A stretch of 35,085 nucleotides of DNA, from NCBI GenBank assembly GCA_001510335.1, contig LFFB01000003.1, positions 1 to 35,085 on the forward strand. The letters are read 5' to 3'. Positions within the stretch are counted from its first letter, which is position 1; each line of letters starts with the position of its first letter. The translations under genes and the position numbers were made by a program. This document shows positions 1-7,793 of the stretch, in pieces. Source of the stretch: Actinobacteria bacterium casp-actino2. Lineage in GTDB: Bacteria; Actinomycetota; Acidimicrobiia; Acidimicrobiales; Ilumatobacteraceae. Below the pieces are notes generated by a model. It saw only the letters and a program-made list of their open reading frames with translations, ran no database searches and was not told where the DNA came from.

Positions 1-203
1 CGACTGACTGACAGCGCGATTGCATCGGATTTCCAGTACGAGGTCACTGCCATGACGGCCGCAATGATAAGGGCCACGATGCTGGCGGTTGGCCCTCCAC
101 CGACTAGAAAGCCGACGACAACACCTACTAGGACGACCAAGAGAACGAAACCAAAGATCAACGCCACACTGCGTCGCTTATTAGAGGCAATCTGTTGATA
201 CAC
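1..203 (-). CDS. htpX: HtpX-like M48 zinc metalloprotease, N-terminal fragment (gene runs off the left edge)
   Basis: Only the first 67 codons are visible, reading leftward from a GTG at 203-201. The start reads V-Y-Q-Q-I-A followed by a basic stretch (N-K-R-R-S) and then a long hydrophobic hairpin, two membrane segments with a G-G-G-P turn between them. This matches the N-terminus of actinobacterial HtpX, a membrane-bound protease that degrades misfolded membrane proteins. The HExxH zinc motif lies outside the window, so catalysis cannot be checked. The gene begins just inside the 3' end of lemA territory: lemA stops at 209, five bases upstream of this start, so the two are probably cotranscribed. 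A lemA-htpX pair is a common arrangement. Family call is from N-terminal pattern and neighbour only. Confidence 0.8.
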   Translation of the reverse strand, partial: MYQQIASNKRRSVALIFGFVLLVVLVGVVVGFLVGGGPTASIVALIIAAVMAVTSYWKSDAIALSVS

Positions 204-208
204 GAAGA

Positions 209-757
209 TTAAAACTTGACGTTAGGAACAGTGCGAGCGGCATCTTCAGCTTCAAAAAATTCACGATGCGGAAATCTGCCGATCTTGGCGACAAGAACCG
301 TTGGGAAGGTATCAAGTTTGTTGTGGTACTCAAGGACCGAATCGTTGTAAAACTGACGGGCGTAGGCAACACGGCTTTCTGTCGATGTGAGTTCTTCTTG
401 TAAGGCCAAGAAATTTTGGTTGGCTTTGAGATCGGGATAAGCCTCTGATAGCGCAAACAATTGGCGCAGCGCTCCAGTCAGCATGTTGTCAGCCTGCCCC
501 TGTGCTTCTGGACCGGGACCCGCAGCCATGGCGGCATTACGGGCCGTGATAACCGCCTCGAGCGTGGCCTTTTCATGGGCCGCGTAACCTTTGACTGTCT
601 CAACCAAATTAGGCACAAGATCAAGACGACGTTTGAGTTGGACATCAACTTGGGACCAGGCATTGTCAACTTGGTTACGGCGCCTAATGAGGGCGTTATA
701 GGTAATGACGACGTAGATGGCTAGCAAGGCGACGACTGCGATAACGATAAGAGTCAT
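209..757 (-). CDS. lemA: LemA family membrane-anchored protein
   Basis: The 182-residue protein has an N-terminal membrane segment (about residues 2-20), then the family's hallmark region: Y-N-x-L-I-R-R-R-N-Q-V-D-x-A-W-S-Q-V-D-V around 25-43, followed by L-K-R-R-x-D-L-V-P-N-L-V-E-T-V-K-G-Y. The remainder is helical, ending in a motif like F-x-x-R-E-F-F. LemA proteins are anchored by one N-terminal helix with the helical bundle outside or at the membrane; their biochemical role is not settled. The partner htpX start lies five bases downstream, which supports a membrane-quality-control pair. Length is normal for the family. The ATG at 757 begins directly before the hydrophobic segment, and 44 bases separate it from the pimA stop upstream. 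Confidence 0.95.
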   Translation of the reverse strand: MTLIVIAVVALLAIYVVITYNALIRRRNQVDNAWSQVDVQLKRRLDLVPNLVETVKGYAAHEKATLEAVITARNAAMAAGPGPEAQGQADNMLTGALRQLFALSEAYPDLKANQNFLALQEELTSTESRVAYARQFYNDSVLEYHNKLDTFPTVLVAKIGRFPHREFFEAEDAARTVPNVKF

Positions 758-801
758 GTCGTCATCCTAGGTTCAAATACGGGAACCCATCGGTCAATCG
801 A

Positions 802-1995
802 TCAATCGGACGAACTGCCATCGCGGGCCAGGAAACGGCGCAGTCGTTGCCGCCGAGTAGGACGGTGACGGGATTCCGCGATGATGCGCCGATAGATATC
901 CACATATGTATGAGCCAATAGGACCATGGAAAAGCCACTCGCCCGTTTCTGACCGTTGCTGACGAGGCGGTGCGCGAGGTCTTGGTCGAGCAAAATTCGT
1001 CGAAGAGCGCTTTCAAGAGCCTGAGGATCATTGGGTTCAACAAGAAGAGCATCGACTTCGTGAGTCGCCACATTCATATATCCGTCGAGTGCACTAGCGA
1101 CGATTGGTGTGGAGGCGGCCATGGCTTCAATCAAAACCACCCCAAAACTTTCGCCTCCAAGCGACGGAGCGCAAAAAACATCAGCTTGGGAAAGTCGTTG
1201 AGCTTTCTCAGCATCGCTGATTCTGCCCAGCCATATCAAACGAGAGTCACCGGCCCATTCACGCTTTAACCGTTCAGTTTCAGGACCTTCCGAAGCTATC
1301 CAGACGTCGACATTGTCGGGCAAAGTGGCGTGAGCCTGTAAGAGAACTTCCAATCCTTTGCGGGGTTCGTGTCGACCACAGAAAAAAACAGATTGACGAT
1401 CTGACGAGGTTGCAATTCGTGAAGTCGAGAGAAATCGATCAAGCTCAACCCCATTTGGCAATATTTGATAATCGCCACCGAGATAGCGCTGCGCTAATTG
1501 AACTGCGTCTTTGGAGACGGCAACACGATGATCAATCGCACTGGCAAACCCTTTGAGAGGTGCGCTCAAATACTTGTAGCTCAGGCTCTCGCCCGCCGCG
1601 TGAAATGTTGCGACAATGGGTGCAGTTCGCATCACCAACGCAGTGATGGTTGCGCCAGGGGTCAATGGTTCATGTAGATGCAACACGTCAAATTGCTCAT
1701 CGCGTAAAACTCGGATTGTTCGTAAGGCCGCTGAAGGATCTGGGGCTAGCGGTGCAATCGAACCATTGGCGACAGTGGGTAGTGACTCGCCAATCGGTGT
1801 GACAAAGGTGTCGGGCGGAGCACCATCGCACGGACCAAGTACTCGTACCTCGTGTCCCATTTTGCGCAACGCTCGAGCGAGTCCCATGACCTGCCCCTGG
1901 ACGCCACCTGGGGTCGTCAAACTGTACGGACACAGCAATCCAATACGCAGACGTGACACGGACTCTGAAGCGAGGGCATCGGGGGGTACAGACAT
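802..1995 (-). CDS. pimA: PimA-like GT4 glycosyltransferase (phosphatidylinositol mannosyltransferase)
   Basis: A 397-residue GT-B glycosyltransferase. In order: an N-terminal nucleotide-fold start R-I-G-L-L-C-P-Y-S with the G-G-V-Q acceptor loop at about 30-33, H-L-H-E-P at 106-110, the catalytic-type His in A-T-F-H (132), R-H-E-P-R-K-G at 208-214, and the EX7E donor-site pair E282/E290 inside G-G-E-S-F-G. These match mycobacterial PimA, which transfers mannose from GDP-mannose to phosphatidylinositol on the cytoplasmic face of the membrane. An ATG at 1995 follows a GGAG with good spacing; the first 15 residues are a non-conserved extension. The block upstream on the same strand contains pgsA and patA, which would supply substrate and acylate the product. 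A related GT4 sugar specificity is possible, but context favours PimA. Confidence 0.88.
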   Translation of the reverse strand: MSVPPDALASESVSRLRIGLLCPYSLTTPGGVQGQVMGLARALRKMGHEVRVLGPCDGAPPDTFVTPIGESLPTVANGSIAPLAPDPSAALRTIRVLRDEQFDVLHLHEPLTPGATITALVMRTAPIVATFHAAGESLSYKYLSAPLKGFASAIDHRVAVSKDAVQLAQRYLGGDYQILPNGVELDRFLSTSRIATSSDRQSVFFCGRHEPRKGLEVLLQAHATLPDNVDVWIASEGPETERLKREWAGDSRLIWLGRISDAEKAQRLSQADVFCAPSLGGESFGVVLIEAMAASTPIVASALDGYMNVATHEVDALLVEPNDPQALESALRRILLDQDLAHRLVSNGQKRASGFSMVLLAHTYVDIYRRIIAESRHRPTRRQRLRRFLARDGSSSD

Positions 1996-2052
1996 GACAT
2001 CTCCAAACTAGCGAGATCAGAAGGGTGCGGAGTGTTCGGCTAACTTCGAGGA

Positions 2053-2952
2053 ATGATGCTTCCCGCCTTATCAATTGTTGCTTCCCCCACCAAGCGGCTT
2101 CAGATACTTGAACTTGCAGCAGAAGCCGAACGCCGAGGTTTTCCAGCATTGGCTTGCCCGACTCTTGGCAATGCTTTTGGACTGTGCGTGAGTTTGGCTC
2201 ATGTGACCCAACGTATACGTTTTTACACAGCGATTCAAGGTATCTACGGCACGTCAGCGGCTGAAATCGGTTCGATAGCGAGCCATATAGGAGAAGTATC
2301 AGGCGGACGATTCGCGTTAGGACTCGGAGTCAGTCACGAAGCAATGGTGAAGCGTCTTGGTGTTGAAATGGGACCTCCACTGTCAGATATGCGAGCTTTC
2401 GTCGATGCTTTGCGTAAACAAGAAAAATTCGGCGGTCCTCTCCCCCCGATTTATCTCGCCGCGCTTCGAGATCGCATGCTGGCCTTGGCGTCAGAGATTG
2501 GTGAAGGTGCGTTATGGGCTAACGCGAGTTACAACAATACGGTCAAGCAGGTTCATCAAGTATCTCGAGAACAGATTGCTGGAGGCTTTCATCTTGCGAA
2601 CATGATTCCCACAGTCATTAGCGATGACCGTGAAGCAGCCGCTGCAGTGAACCGCAAAACGATGGCGGTGTACGTCCGGCTCCCCAACTATCGCAATTAT
2701 TGGAAGGCTGCCGGCTACGTCAAAGAGATGGAAGCAATTGAAAGTGCCATTGCCGCTGGCAACCGCGATGACCATTCTGCCTATATGAGTGATGCTTGGC
2801 TATCTGACTGCACCTTGTATGGCAACGCTGATGAGGTGCGCGACGGTCTGCAACGTTGGTATGACATTGGGGTCGAACCCATCGCCGTGATGTCAAGTAC
2901 GAGTGGCGGTCAGATCAAAGCCATTAACGAATTATTTGACCTTTATTCGTGA
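2053..2952 (+). CDS. Luciferase-like monooxygenase family oxidoreductase (possibly F420-dependent)
   Basis: A 299-residue protein with the bacterial luciferase-like TIM-barrel pattern: an N-terminal segment ending E-A-E-R-R-G-F-P-A-L, a strand with R-I-R-F-Y-T-A-I-Q-G-I-Y, then the family's G-R-F-A-L-G-L-G-V-S-H box at about 87-97 and P-P-I-Y-L-A-A-L. The G-T-S-A-A-E-I-G region replaces the usual R-H-P segment. Family members use FMN or F420; the presence of an F420:NADPH oxidoreductase gene at 14630 makes F420 plausible, but no substrate can be read from the sequence. It is the only plus-strand gene in the first 15 kb, diverging from pimA and converging on the exporter permease with 13 bases between stops. 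ATGs occur at 2053 and 2056; a GAGGA lies immediately before them. Confidence 0.85.
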   Translation: MMLPALSIVASPTKRLQILELAAEAERRGFPALACPTLGNAFGLCVSLAHVTQRIRFYTAIQGIYGTSAAEIGSIASHIGEVSGGRFALGLGVSHEAMVKRLGVEMGPPLSDMRAFVDALRKQEKFGGPLPPIYLAALRDRMLALASEIGEGALWANASYNNTVKQVHQVSREQIAGGFHLANMIPTVISDDREAAAAVNRKTMAVYVRLPNYRNYWKAAGYVKEMEAIESAIAAGNRDDHSAYMSDAWLSDCTLYGNADEVRDGLQRWYDIGVEPIAVMSSTSGGQIKAINELFDLYS

Positions 2953-2965
2953 CCTGATGTCTCTT

Positions 2966-4153
2966 TTAACCCAGTCGCAAAGTTTCGAGCGGTTCAAGTT
3001 TGGCGGCCCGTCGTGCCGGATACAGACCAGCAAGAATTGAAATTGTTATTGCCAGAATGATTCCCGCTGGGGCTAACCACGATGCCATCACAAAGACCCA
3101 ACCGGCAATAGACGCACCAACGAAAATTGCCAACATACCCAGCAGAACACCGAGTATTCCGCCAATCACACCGACCACGATGGCTTCAAATAAGAATTGA
3201 ACAGCGATGATATTGCGAGTGTGCCCGAGCGCTCGGCGGATACCAATTTCGGCCGAGCGTTGAATCACCGAGATTGACATCACATTGGCGATTCCGAGTC
3301 CCCCAACGATAATCGCGAGGAGTCCCATCGAGATTACGATCATCTGCAGTTGACGATCACTTTGGGCCGCTAGCTCCAAAGCTTCACTCTTGATGTCGGT
3401 CGAGATTTCTTGTGGACCACCGAGATTGACTGCCGTCTTCAGTGCTTCGGAAGTTTCGGATTCGGTACCTTCGGTGCATCGAACATACATCTTGTTTGGT
3501 TGAACCTCATCGTCTAGAAAATCGATTTCAGCACGAGCGAATGAAATGAAGACAGCGTTGTCAAAACCAGGCTCAAGTTCAACCGAATCCAAAATTCCGA
3601 CCACTCCATAGGGAATTCCGGCTAATTCAATGGTGCGATTTTCTCCAGGCAACACATCAAATTCACGTGCCAATCCAACTCCGATAACTGCGGCACGAAC
3701 CTCGCTGTCTTCGTCAAATTGGTTGATCCAGCGACCAGATACAAGATTGACTTGCAGCACCGCAGGCAAATTACTGTCAGCGGCAAGTACCGGTATTGGA
3801 ACCGTCTCAAACTTTTCACGAGCCTCTGTATACGGGGTCACTGCGATGTTGGACAATTCGACTACGGCTGAAACTTTCTCGACAGTTTTCACGGTGAGTG
3901 CCCGTTCCACAGCATCAGTGGGAAGGGTTGGATTTTGACCGCCGAATGAACTTGAGGCAGCGGCCTCAATCAGATTGGTGCCAAGTTTTGCGACTTTTTG
4001 CTTTAAGTCTCCCTTAGCTGAATCGGTGAGGCCCACCGACGCAATGATGGCGGCGACTCCGATCATGGGTCCGAGAAGAAGTAATAGGGTGCGCACTTTG
4101 CGGGCGAGTAAGCCAGTGAATGCAACCCGAACAAGATCTTTGAAGGTACTCAT
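2966..4153 (-). CDS. MacB-type ABC transporter permease (FtsX-like)
   Basis: A 395-residue permease with the standard MacB layout: a cytoplasmic N-terminal segment L-L-A-R-K-V-R-T then a first membrane helix (about 22-42), a large extracytoplasmic domain (about 45-270, with L-V-S-G-R-W and a V-I-G-x-G-L-A segment), then three C-terminal helices. The FtsX signature R-S-A-E-I-G-I-R-R-A-L-G-H-T lies between the second and third helices, and the end reads Y-P-A-R-R-A-A-K-L-E-P-L-E-T-L-R. These permeases act as mechanotransmission exporters with a partner ATPase, moving substrates from outside the membrane through an adaptor rather than pumping from the cytosol. The start overlaps the ATPase stop by four bases (ATGA), so coupling is clear. 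Substrate unknown. Confidence 0.93.
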   Translation of the reverse strand: MSTFKDLVRVAFTGLLARKVRTLLLLLGPMIGVAAIIASVGLTDSAKGDLKQKVAKLGTNLIEAAASSSFGGQNPTLPTDAVERALTVKTVEKVSAVVELSNIAVTPYTEAREKFETVPIPVLAADSNLPAVLQVNLVSGRWINQFDEDSEVRAAVIGVGLAREFDVLPGENRTIELAGIPYGVVGILDSVELEPGFDNAVFISFARAEIDFLDDEVQPNKMYVRCTEGTESETSEALKTAVNLGGPQEISTDIKSEALELAAQSDRQLQMIVISMGLLAIIVGGLGIANVMSISVIQRSAEIGIRRALGHTRNIIAVQFLFEAIVVGVIGGILGVLLGMLAIFVGASIAGWVFVMASWLAPAGIILAITISILAGLYPARRAAKLEPLETLRLG

Positions 4154-4872
4154 GAGCGCAGTACCTCATCGGAGACGATTCCGCCGTCGAGCATGGAAAC
4201 TTTTCGTACCGCCGAATTAGCAATGTCTAGATCGTGAGTCACGATGACGACTGCGCGCTCAGAAGAGCGAAGGCCCGACAATATTTCCATCACGTTGGCG
4301 GCATTTTTGGTATCAAGAGCACCTGTGGGTTCATCGGCTAAAAGAATTTTTGGTTCGGTCACGAGCGCCCGAGCAAGAGCAACGCGCTGTTGTTCACCAC
4401 CTGACAGTTGAACAGGTCGATGGTCAGCGCGACGCCCTAGACCAACGCGCTCAAGCGAGGCCATGGCACGATCGCGTCTCTCGGCAGGTTTGAGCGAACG
4501 ATACAAGAGAGCGGTTTCAACATTCCCGATGGCGTCAAGGTGTGGGATTAAATGGAATTGCTGGAAAACAAATCCGATACTTTTTCCACGAACTCGGGTT
4601 CGCGCGGCATCAGCGAGTCGTGTCACCTCCTCGTCGCCAACGGTGATTGTGCCTTCGGTTGGAACATCAAGACACCCGAGAAGTCCGAGCATCGTTGATT
4701 TTCCAGAACCCGATGGACCAACAATCGAGACGAAGTCGCCGGCGCGGATGACTAATGAAACATCACGTAATGCCCATACTGCGGCTTCTCCAGATCCGTA
4801 CACCCGAGATACATGACTCAGTTCCATCAAGATCGTAAGATTTGACGAATCCGCTGAAGTTGATGCGTTCAT
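4150..4872 (-). CDS. ABC transporter ATPase, MacB/LolD type
   Basis: A 240-residue nucleotide-binding subunit with every expected motif: Walker A G-P-S-G-S-G-K-S-T at 52-60, Q-loop F-V-F-Q-Q-F-H-L, signature L-S-G-G-E-Q-Q-R, Walker B I-L-L-A-D-E-P-T-G-A-L-D and H-loop V-T-H-D. The Q-Q-F-H-L-I-P segment and short length are typical of the LolD/MacB/FtsE subgroup that pairs with FtsX-type permeases. About 15 residues precede the conserved M-E-L-S-H-V-S-R-V-Y start, so the internal ATG at residue 16 is an alternative; the first ATG at 4872 was kept because the frame is open. The gene follows the adaptor by 25 bases and overlaps the permease by four, completing a three-part exporter. Confidence 0.95.
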   Translation of the reverse strand: MNASTSADSSNLTILMELSHVSRVYGSGEAAVWALRDVSLVIRAGDFVSIVGPSGSGKSTMLGLLGCLDVPTEGTITVGDEEVTRLADAARTRVRGKSIGFVFQQFHLIPHLDAIGNVETALLYRSLKPAERRDRAMASLERVGLGRRADHRPVQLSGGEQQRVALARALVTEPKILLADEPTGALDTKNAANVMEILSGLRSSERAVVIVTHDLDIANSAVRKVSMLDGGIVSDEVLRS

Positions 4873-4897
4873 GGCAAAAGGGTCTCGTCAATCTTGC

Positions 4898-7039
4898 TTA
4901 TGCCGCTGAGGCGATATTGCCCGAAGCAATATCGACGACGACAAGTTCGTCACCCTTGAGGCCATCTTCGATCTCGACCCATTCGCCATCGATCAAACCG
5001 ATTGTCACTTTGATGCGGGTGATGGTGCCAGCGTCATTGACGATTCGCACCTCATCGCCATCGGCAGAACGCAGGACAGCAGCAACAGGGACAGCGAGGA
5101 CTTGTAAAGCCTCGTCAAGAGTGACGTCAATTGAGACCGTCGCTCCGTCAACGGCACTGAATTCACCTGAAACAGTAATTGTTCCTTCGTACAATTCTTG
5201 GCCGGCGGAGCCGACAGTTGCGCTATCGCCTAGTTCAGAAATTGTTCCAGGAAGTATTTGACCTCCAACTCTGAGATTAACTGAAACAGCTTGTCCAACT
5301 ACGAGTTCAGCGCGATCGGTTGGGCTGACCTTCATTGTGATTGTGAACTGTGGTTCAGTCAGGCTGAGAACAACATTTCCCTGAAGGACAAACTCGCCTT
5401 CATCGACCTCAACCTTGCCGATACGCGCTGGCCAGTCAGCGACGAGCATGTCGGATGGTTTGAATACGACGTCATCGTTGATCACGTTGATCGGAACTGT
5501 CACGCTGCTTGAACCAGCCTTCAAAATAACTGTTCCACTGAGCGCTTTGTAGTCGGCTCCGTTTTGCGCCGTACCAGACAGTTGATAGTTGACTGAAGTG
5601 TCCTCTGTAACTGGAGCATCAGCAACAATGCGGAATGAACCAGTTCGACCTTCGCCTACTGTTCCTCCCCCGATGAGAGTCAATTCAGGTAAATCTCCGC
5701 TCTCGATGATGACTCGAGCACTCACGACATCACCGAGGTAGTAGCGCTCTGTTTTGCCTTCTGGTGGCAGATCTGAAGTGACGGTAAATGTCAAGTTCTC
5801 ATCGGATTCAACAGTGTCGTCGCGCCGAATTTGAATTGGTACGTCAACGCTATATGCGCCGGCATTGATGCTGTAGGTGTCGGTGTTCGGTGTCAAGAAG
5901 TCAACGTCTTGACTCGCACTGCCCGACAACGTCACATTGAACTTAATGTCGCGATTTGACTTAACCGAAGTGCGAACCGTGAAAGTCACAGTTGAACCTT
6001 CGTTAATCGTCTCACTGCTGGCCTTCACTGTCAGAAGTGGACGAAGTTCTGATCCATTCGCCGGAATCACTACTCGCAATTGGTTTGTATTTCCAAGTGC
6101 ATATGTTGGGTCGTTACCAAATTGAGTGGTCATCGCGACCGTGATGTCTTCTTCATCTTCAATCGTATTGTCTACGAAAATCTTTGACGTAAACGATGTT
6201 GAAAGTTCTCCTGCTCGAATCATTACACTTCCCAAAATTCGGTCGTAATCGTCATCGTTGGCCGGATCGTCGCCTGGTGTGGCACTGCCGCCGGTATTTA
6301 ACGCGATCGTTAAGTCTGAGGTAGGAGCAACGTCAGAAGTAATAGTGAATGTGACTGATCCACCTTCAATCACCGACTCGTTGTCAACCGAGATATTCAA
6401 GGTTGGCTTTTGTACTGTCGAACGCAAACTGGAACCGCTTGAGGTCGGCACTGATGGGGTGACGATAAAGGCGGCAGTATTAGATCGACCCACCGAGTAG
6501 GCGGCACTGTTGGGAGCCAGCGAAACGGTGATGGTCTCATCGTTTTCGTTACTTGAACCGCTGTAGCCACGATCAAATTGCCATTTGGCCAAAGCAGTAC
6601 GAGTTTCTTCCGTAAACAGTGTGTCTACGGACCGAATCGCGTAGCCGTCATTATTGAGAATTGTTTCAAGTTGAAGAACATCTGGTCCGACACTGCCAAC
6701 GTTGAGCTCACGATAAAACGAAAAATCTCCAGGAACAGCGACAGCTGTTCGTCCGTCTAGTGCAAACACCCCGTCACCGATTTCAACGGTGTCGCCGTCT
6801 TCAACATTGATCTGACTGACTTTGCCGTCCACTGCTGAGTTGATCTTCTTGGTTTCATTGCGACGTACTTCTCCGGTCACAGTGAGAACATCGGACAGAT
6901 CGCGCCGTTCAACAGCACGCGGAGTGATCAGCAATGCATTGTTGGTGGATGTTCCACCGGACTGCCGACCGATGAATACTGCAACCCCGACGATGGCCAC
7001 GAGACCGACGACTAGTGAGATCTTTTTGACATTGGACAT
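4898..7039 (-). CDS. Exporter adaptor (membrane fusion protein) with peptidoglycan-binding-like segment and inserted Calx-beta domains
   Basis: A 713-residue adaptor, about twice the size of ordinary MacA-like proteins. In order: membrane anchor (about 6-24); first half of the lipoyl/barrel region (about 40-104, V-T-G-E-V-R-R and G-K-V-S-Q-I-N-V-E-D-G-D-T-V); a peptidoglycan-binding-1-like segment (115-159, G-S-V-G-P-D-V-L-Q-L-E and W-Q-F-D-R-G-Y); Calx-beta material (about 162-523); second half (about 524-600, G-K-V-E-V-D-E-G-E-F-V); and a C-terminal barrel and membrane-proximal domain ending D-G-L-K-G-D-E-L-V-V-V. Acidic loops such as D-D-T-V-E-S-D-E-N resemble calcium-binding Calx-beta loops. 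The array starts with a C-terminal half-domain (167-193) and ends with an N-terminal half (450-522). Start ATG abuts the lipoprotein stop (TAAATG). Role: linking a MacB-type exporter to the cell wall is inference. Confidence 0.9.
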   Translation of the reverse strand: MSNVKKISLVVGLVAIVGVAVFIGRQSGGTSTNNALLITPRAVERRDLSDVLTVTGEVRRNETKKINSAVDGKVSQINVEDGDTVEIGDGVFALDGRTAVAVPGDFSFYRELNVGSVGPDVLQLETILNNDGYAIRSVDTLFTEETRTALAKWQFDRGYSGSSNENDETITVSLAPNSAAYSVGRSNTAAFIVTPSVPTSSGSSLRSTVQKPTLNISVDNESVIEGGSVTFTITSDVAPTSDLTIALNTGGSATPGDDPANDDDYDRILGSVMIRAGELSTSFTSKIFVDNTIEDEEDITVAMTTQFGNDPTYALGNTNQLRVVIPANGSELRPLLTVKASSETINEGSTVTFTVRTSVKSNRDIKFNVTLSGSASQDVDFLTPNTDTYSINAGAYSVDVPIQIRRDDTVESDENLTFTVTSDLPPEGKTERYYLGDVVSARVIIESGDLPELTLIGGGTVGEGRTGSFRIVADAPVTEDTSVNYQLSGTAQNGADYKALSGTVILKAGSSSVTVPINVINDDVVFKPSDMLVADWPARIGKVEVDEGEFVLQGNVVLSLTEPQFTITMKVSPTDRAELVVGQAVSVNLRVGGQILPGTISELGDSATVGSAGQELYEGTITVSGEFSAVDGATVSIDVTLDEALQVLAVPVAAVLRSADGDEVRIVNDAGTITRIKVTIGLIDGEWVEIEDGLKGDELVVVDIASGNIASAA

Positions 7040-7714
7040 TTAGGCTCCGTTTTCAATGGCGTCGTTGATGCCGGTCTCAGTGAGGCATTGATCTAAATCA
7101 CGCTGGTTCAAATCGCCGTCTGCACTTTGAAACTGTGTTGGATTAATCAGACCGGAAGAGTCGATTGACGTTTCGATTTTCCAACCCTTCTTCTTCAGGC
7201 AGTCAGAAAGAGCGACAAAGCCCTCGTTACGAGTTTTGATTTCGTCTGGCTTGAGACTGGCTCGGGTGGTGCCAACTTCTCGAAGAACATTGATGATGTC
7301 GCTACGAGCAGCGCATTTTTGAATGACTTCTAGATATGCGGGGTCTTGGTAGGCGGGGTTATTCGGGTCTGCCAAATCTCCACGAATCGTTTGCCCTGCA
7401 TCTTTGATACATCCTGAAAATTCAGCGTACGCATCAAACAGTTTTAGTTCTGGCGGACGGTTGTCTTGATTGAGAGGAATCGTGTCAGAAGTCGTCTCCC
7501 CCGCAGCCAATGAACTGTCAACCTCGTCGACCGATGATTGAATCGCTGGAACCAAAGTAGAGCGCATAGCGATGACTTCTTCGGGAGTCATGACCTGAAT
7601 GGCATCAACATCACGAACCAGAGTTGTGGTTTGGCCAGCCGAACCACAAGCGGACAGTAAAAGGATTGAAATGCCTAATCCGGTAAGGACTGAAGAACCC
7701 CCGTTCAACTTCAT
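7040..7714 (-). CDS. Exporter-associated cysteine-rich lipoprotein
   Basis: A 224-residue lipoprotein: hydrophobic signal (about 8-20) ending in a lipobox L-L-S-A-C with the lipidated Cys at 23, then a Thr/Asp-rich linker and a globular part holding four cysteines (102, 134, 172, 210). The globular part looks like two copies of one unit: F-S-G-C-I-K-D-A-G-Q-T-I ... Q-K-C and L-S-D-C-L-K-K-K-G-W-K-I ... D-Q-C, spaced 32 and 38 residues. This suggests two disulfides in a duplicated fold outside the membrane. From memory, similar C-(M/I/L)-x-x-x-G lipoproteins accompany peptidoglycan-binding adaptors and MacB-type ABC genes in other Actinomycetota; I cannot name a Pfam family. Its stop abuts the adaptor start, so the four genes form one unit. 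Function unknown; substrate capture or adaptor assembly are guesses. Confidence 0.85.
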   Translation of the reverse strand: MKLNGGSSVLTGLGISILLLSACGSAGQTTTLVRDVDAIQVMTPEEVIAMRSTLVPAIQSSVDEVDSSLAAGETTSDTIPLNQDNRPPELKLFDAYAEFSGCIKDAGQTIRGDLADPNNPAYQDPAYLEVIQKCAARSDIINVLREVGTTRASLKPDEIKTRNEGFVALSDCLKKKGWKIETSIDSSGLINPTQFQSADGDLNQRDLDQCLTETGINDAIENGA

Positions 7715-7793
7715 GTGGAAAGACTACGACCCCAGGCACAGAATTGATGACTTGTTCAGTCAACTCTCTGTCACTGACTACTTACAGTTCAGG

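Noticed and set aside
1697-2149. Open frame of 150 codons on the minus strand spanning the pimA start and LLM gene
   Set aside because: It overlaps both well-supported genes in other frames and encodes a low-complexity Arg/Trp-rich product with no domain.
4898-7039. Possible frameshift or gene fusion in the long adaptor
   Set aside because: The frame is continuous, and conserved blocks occur in the right order at both ends of the insert; the length comes from inserted repeats.
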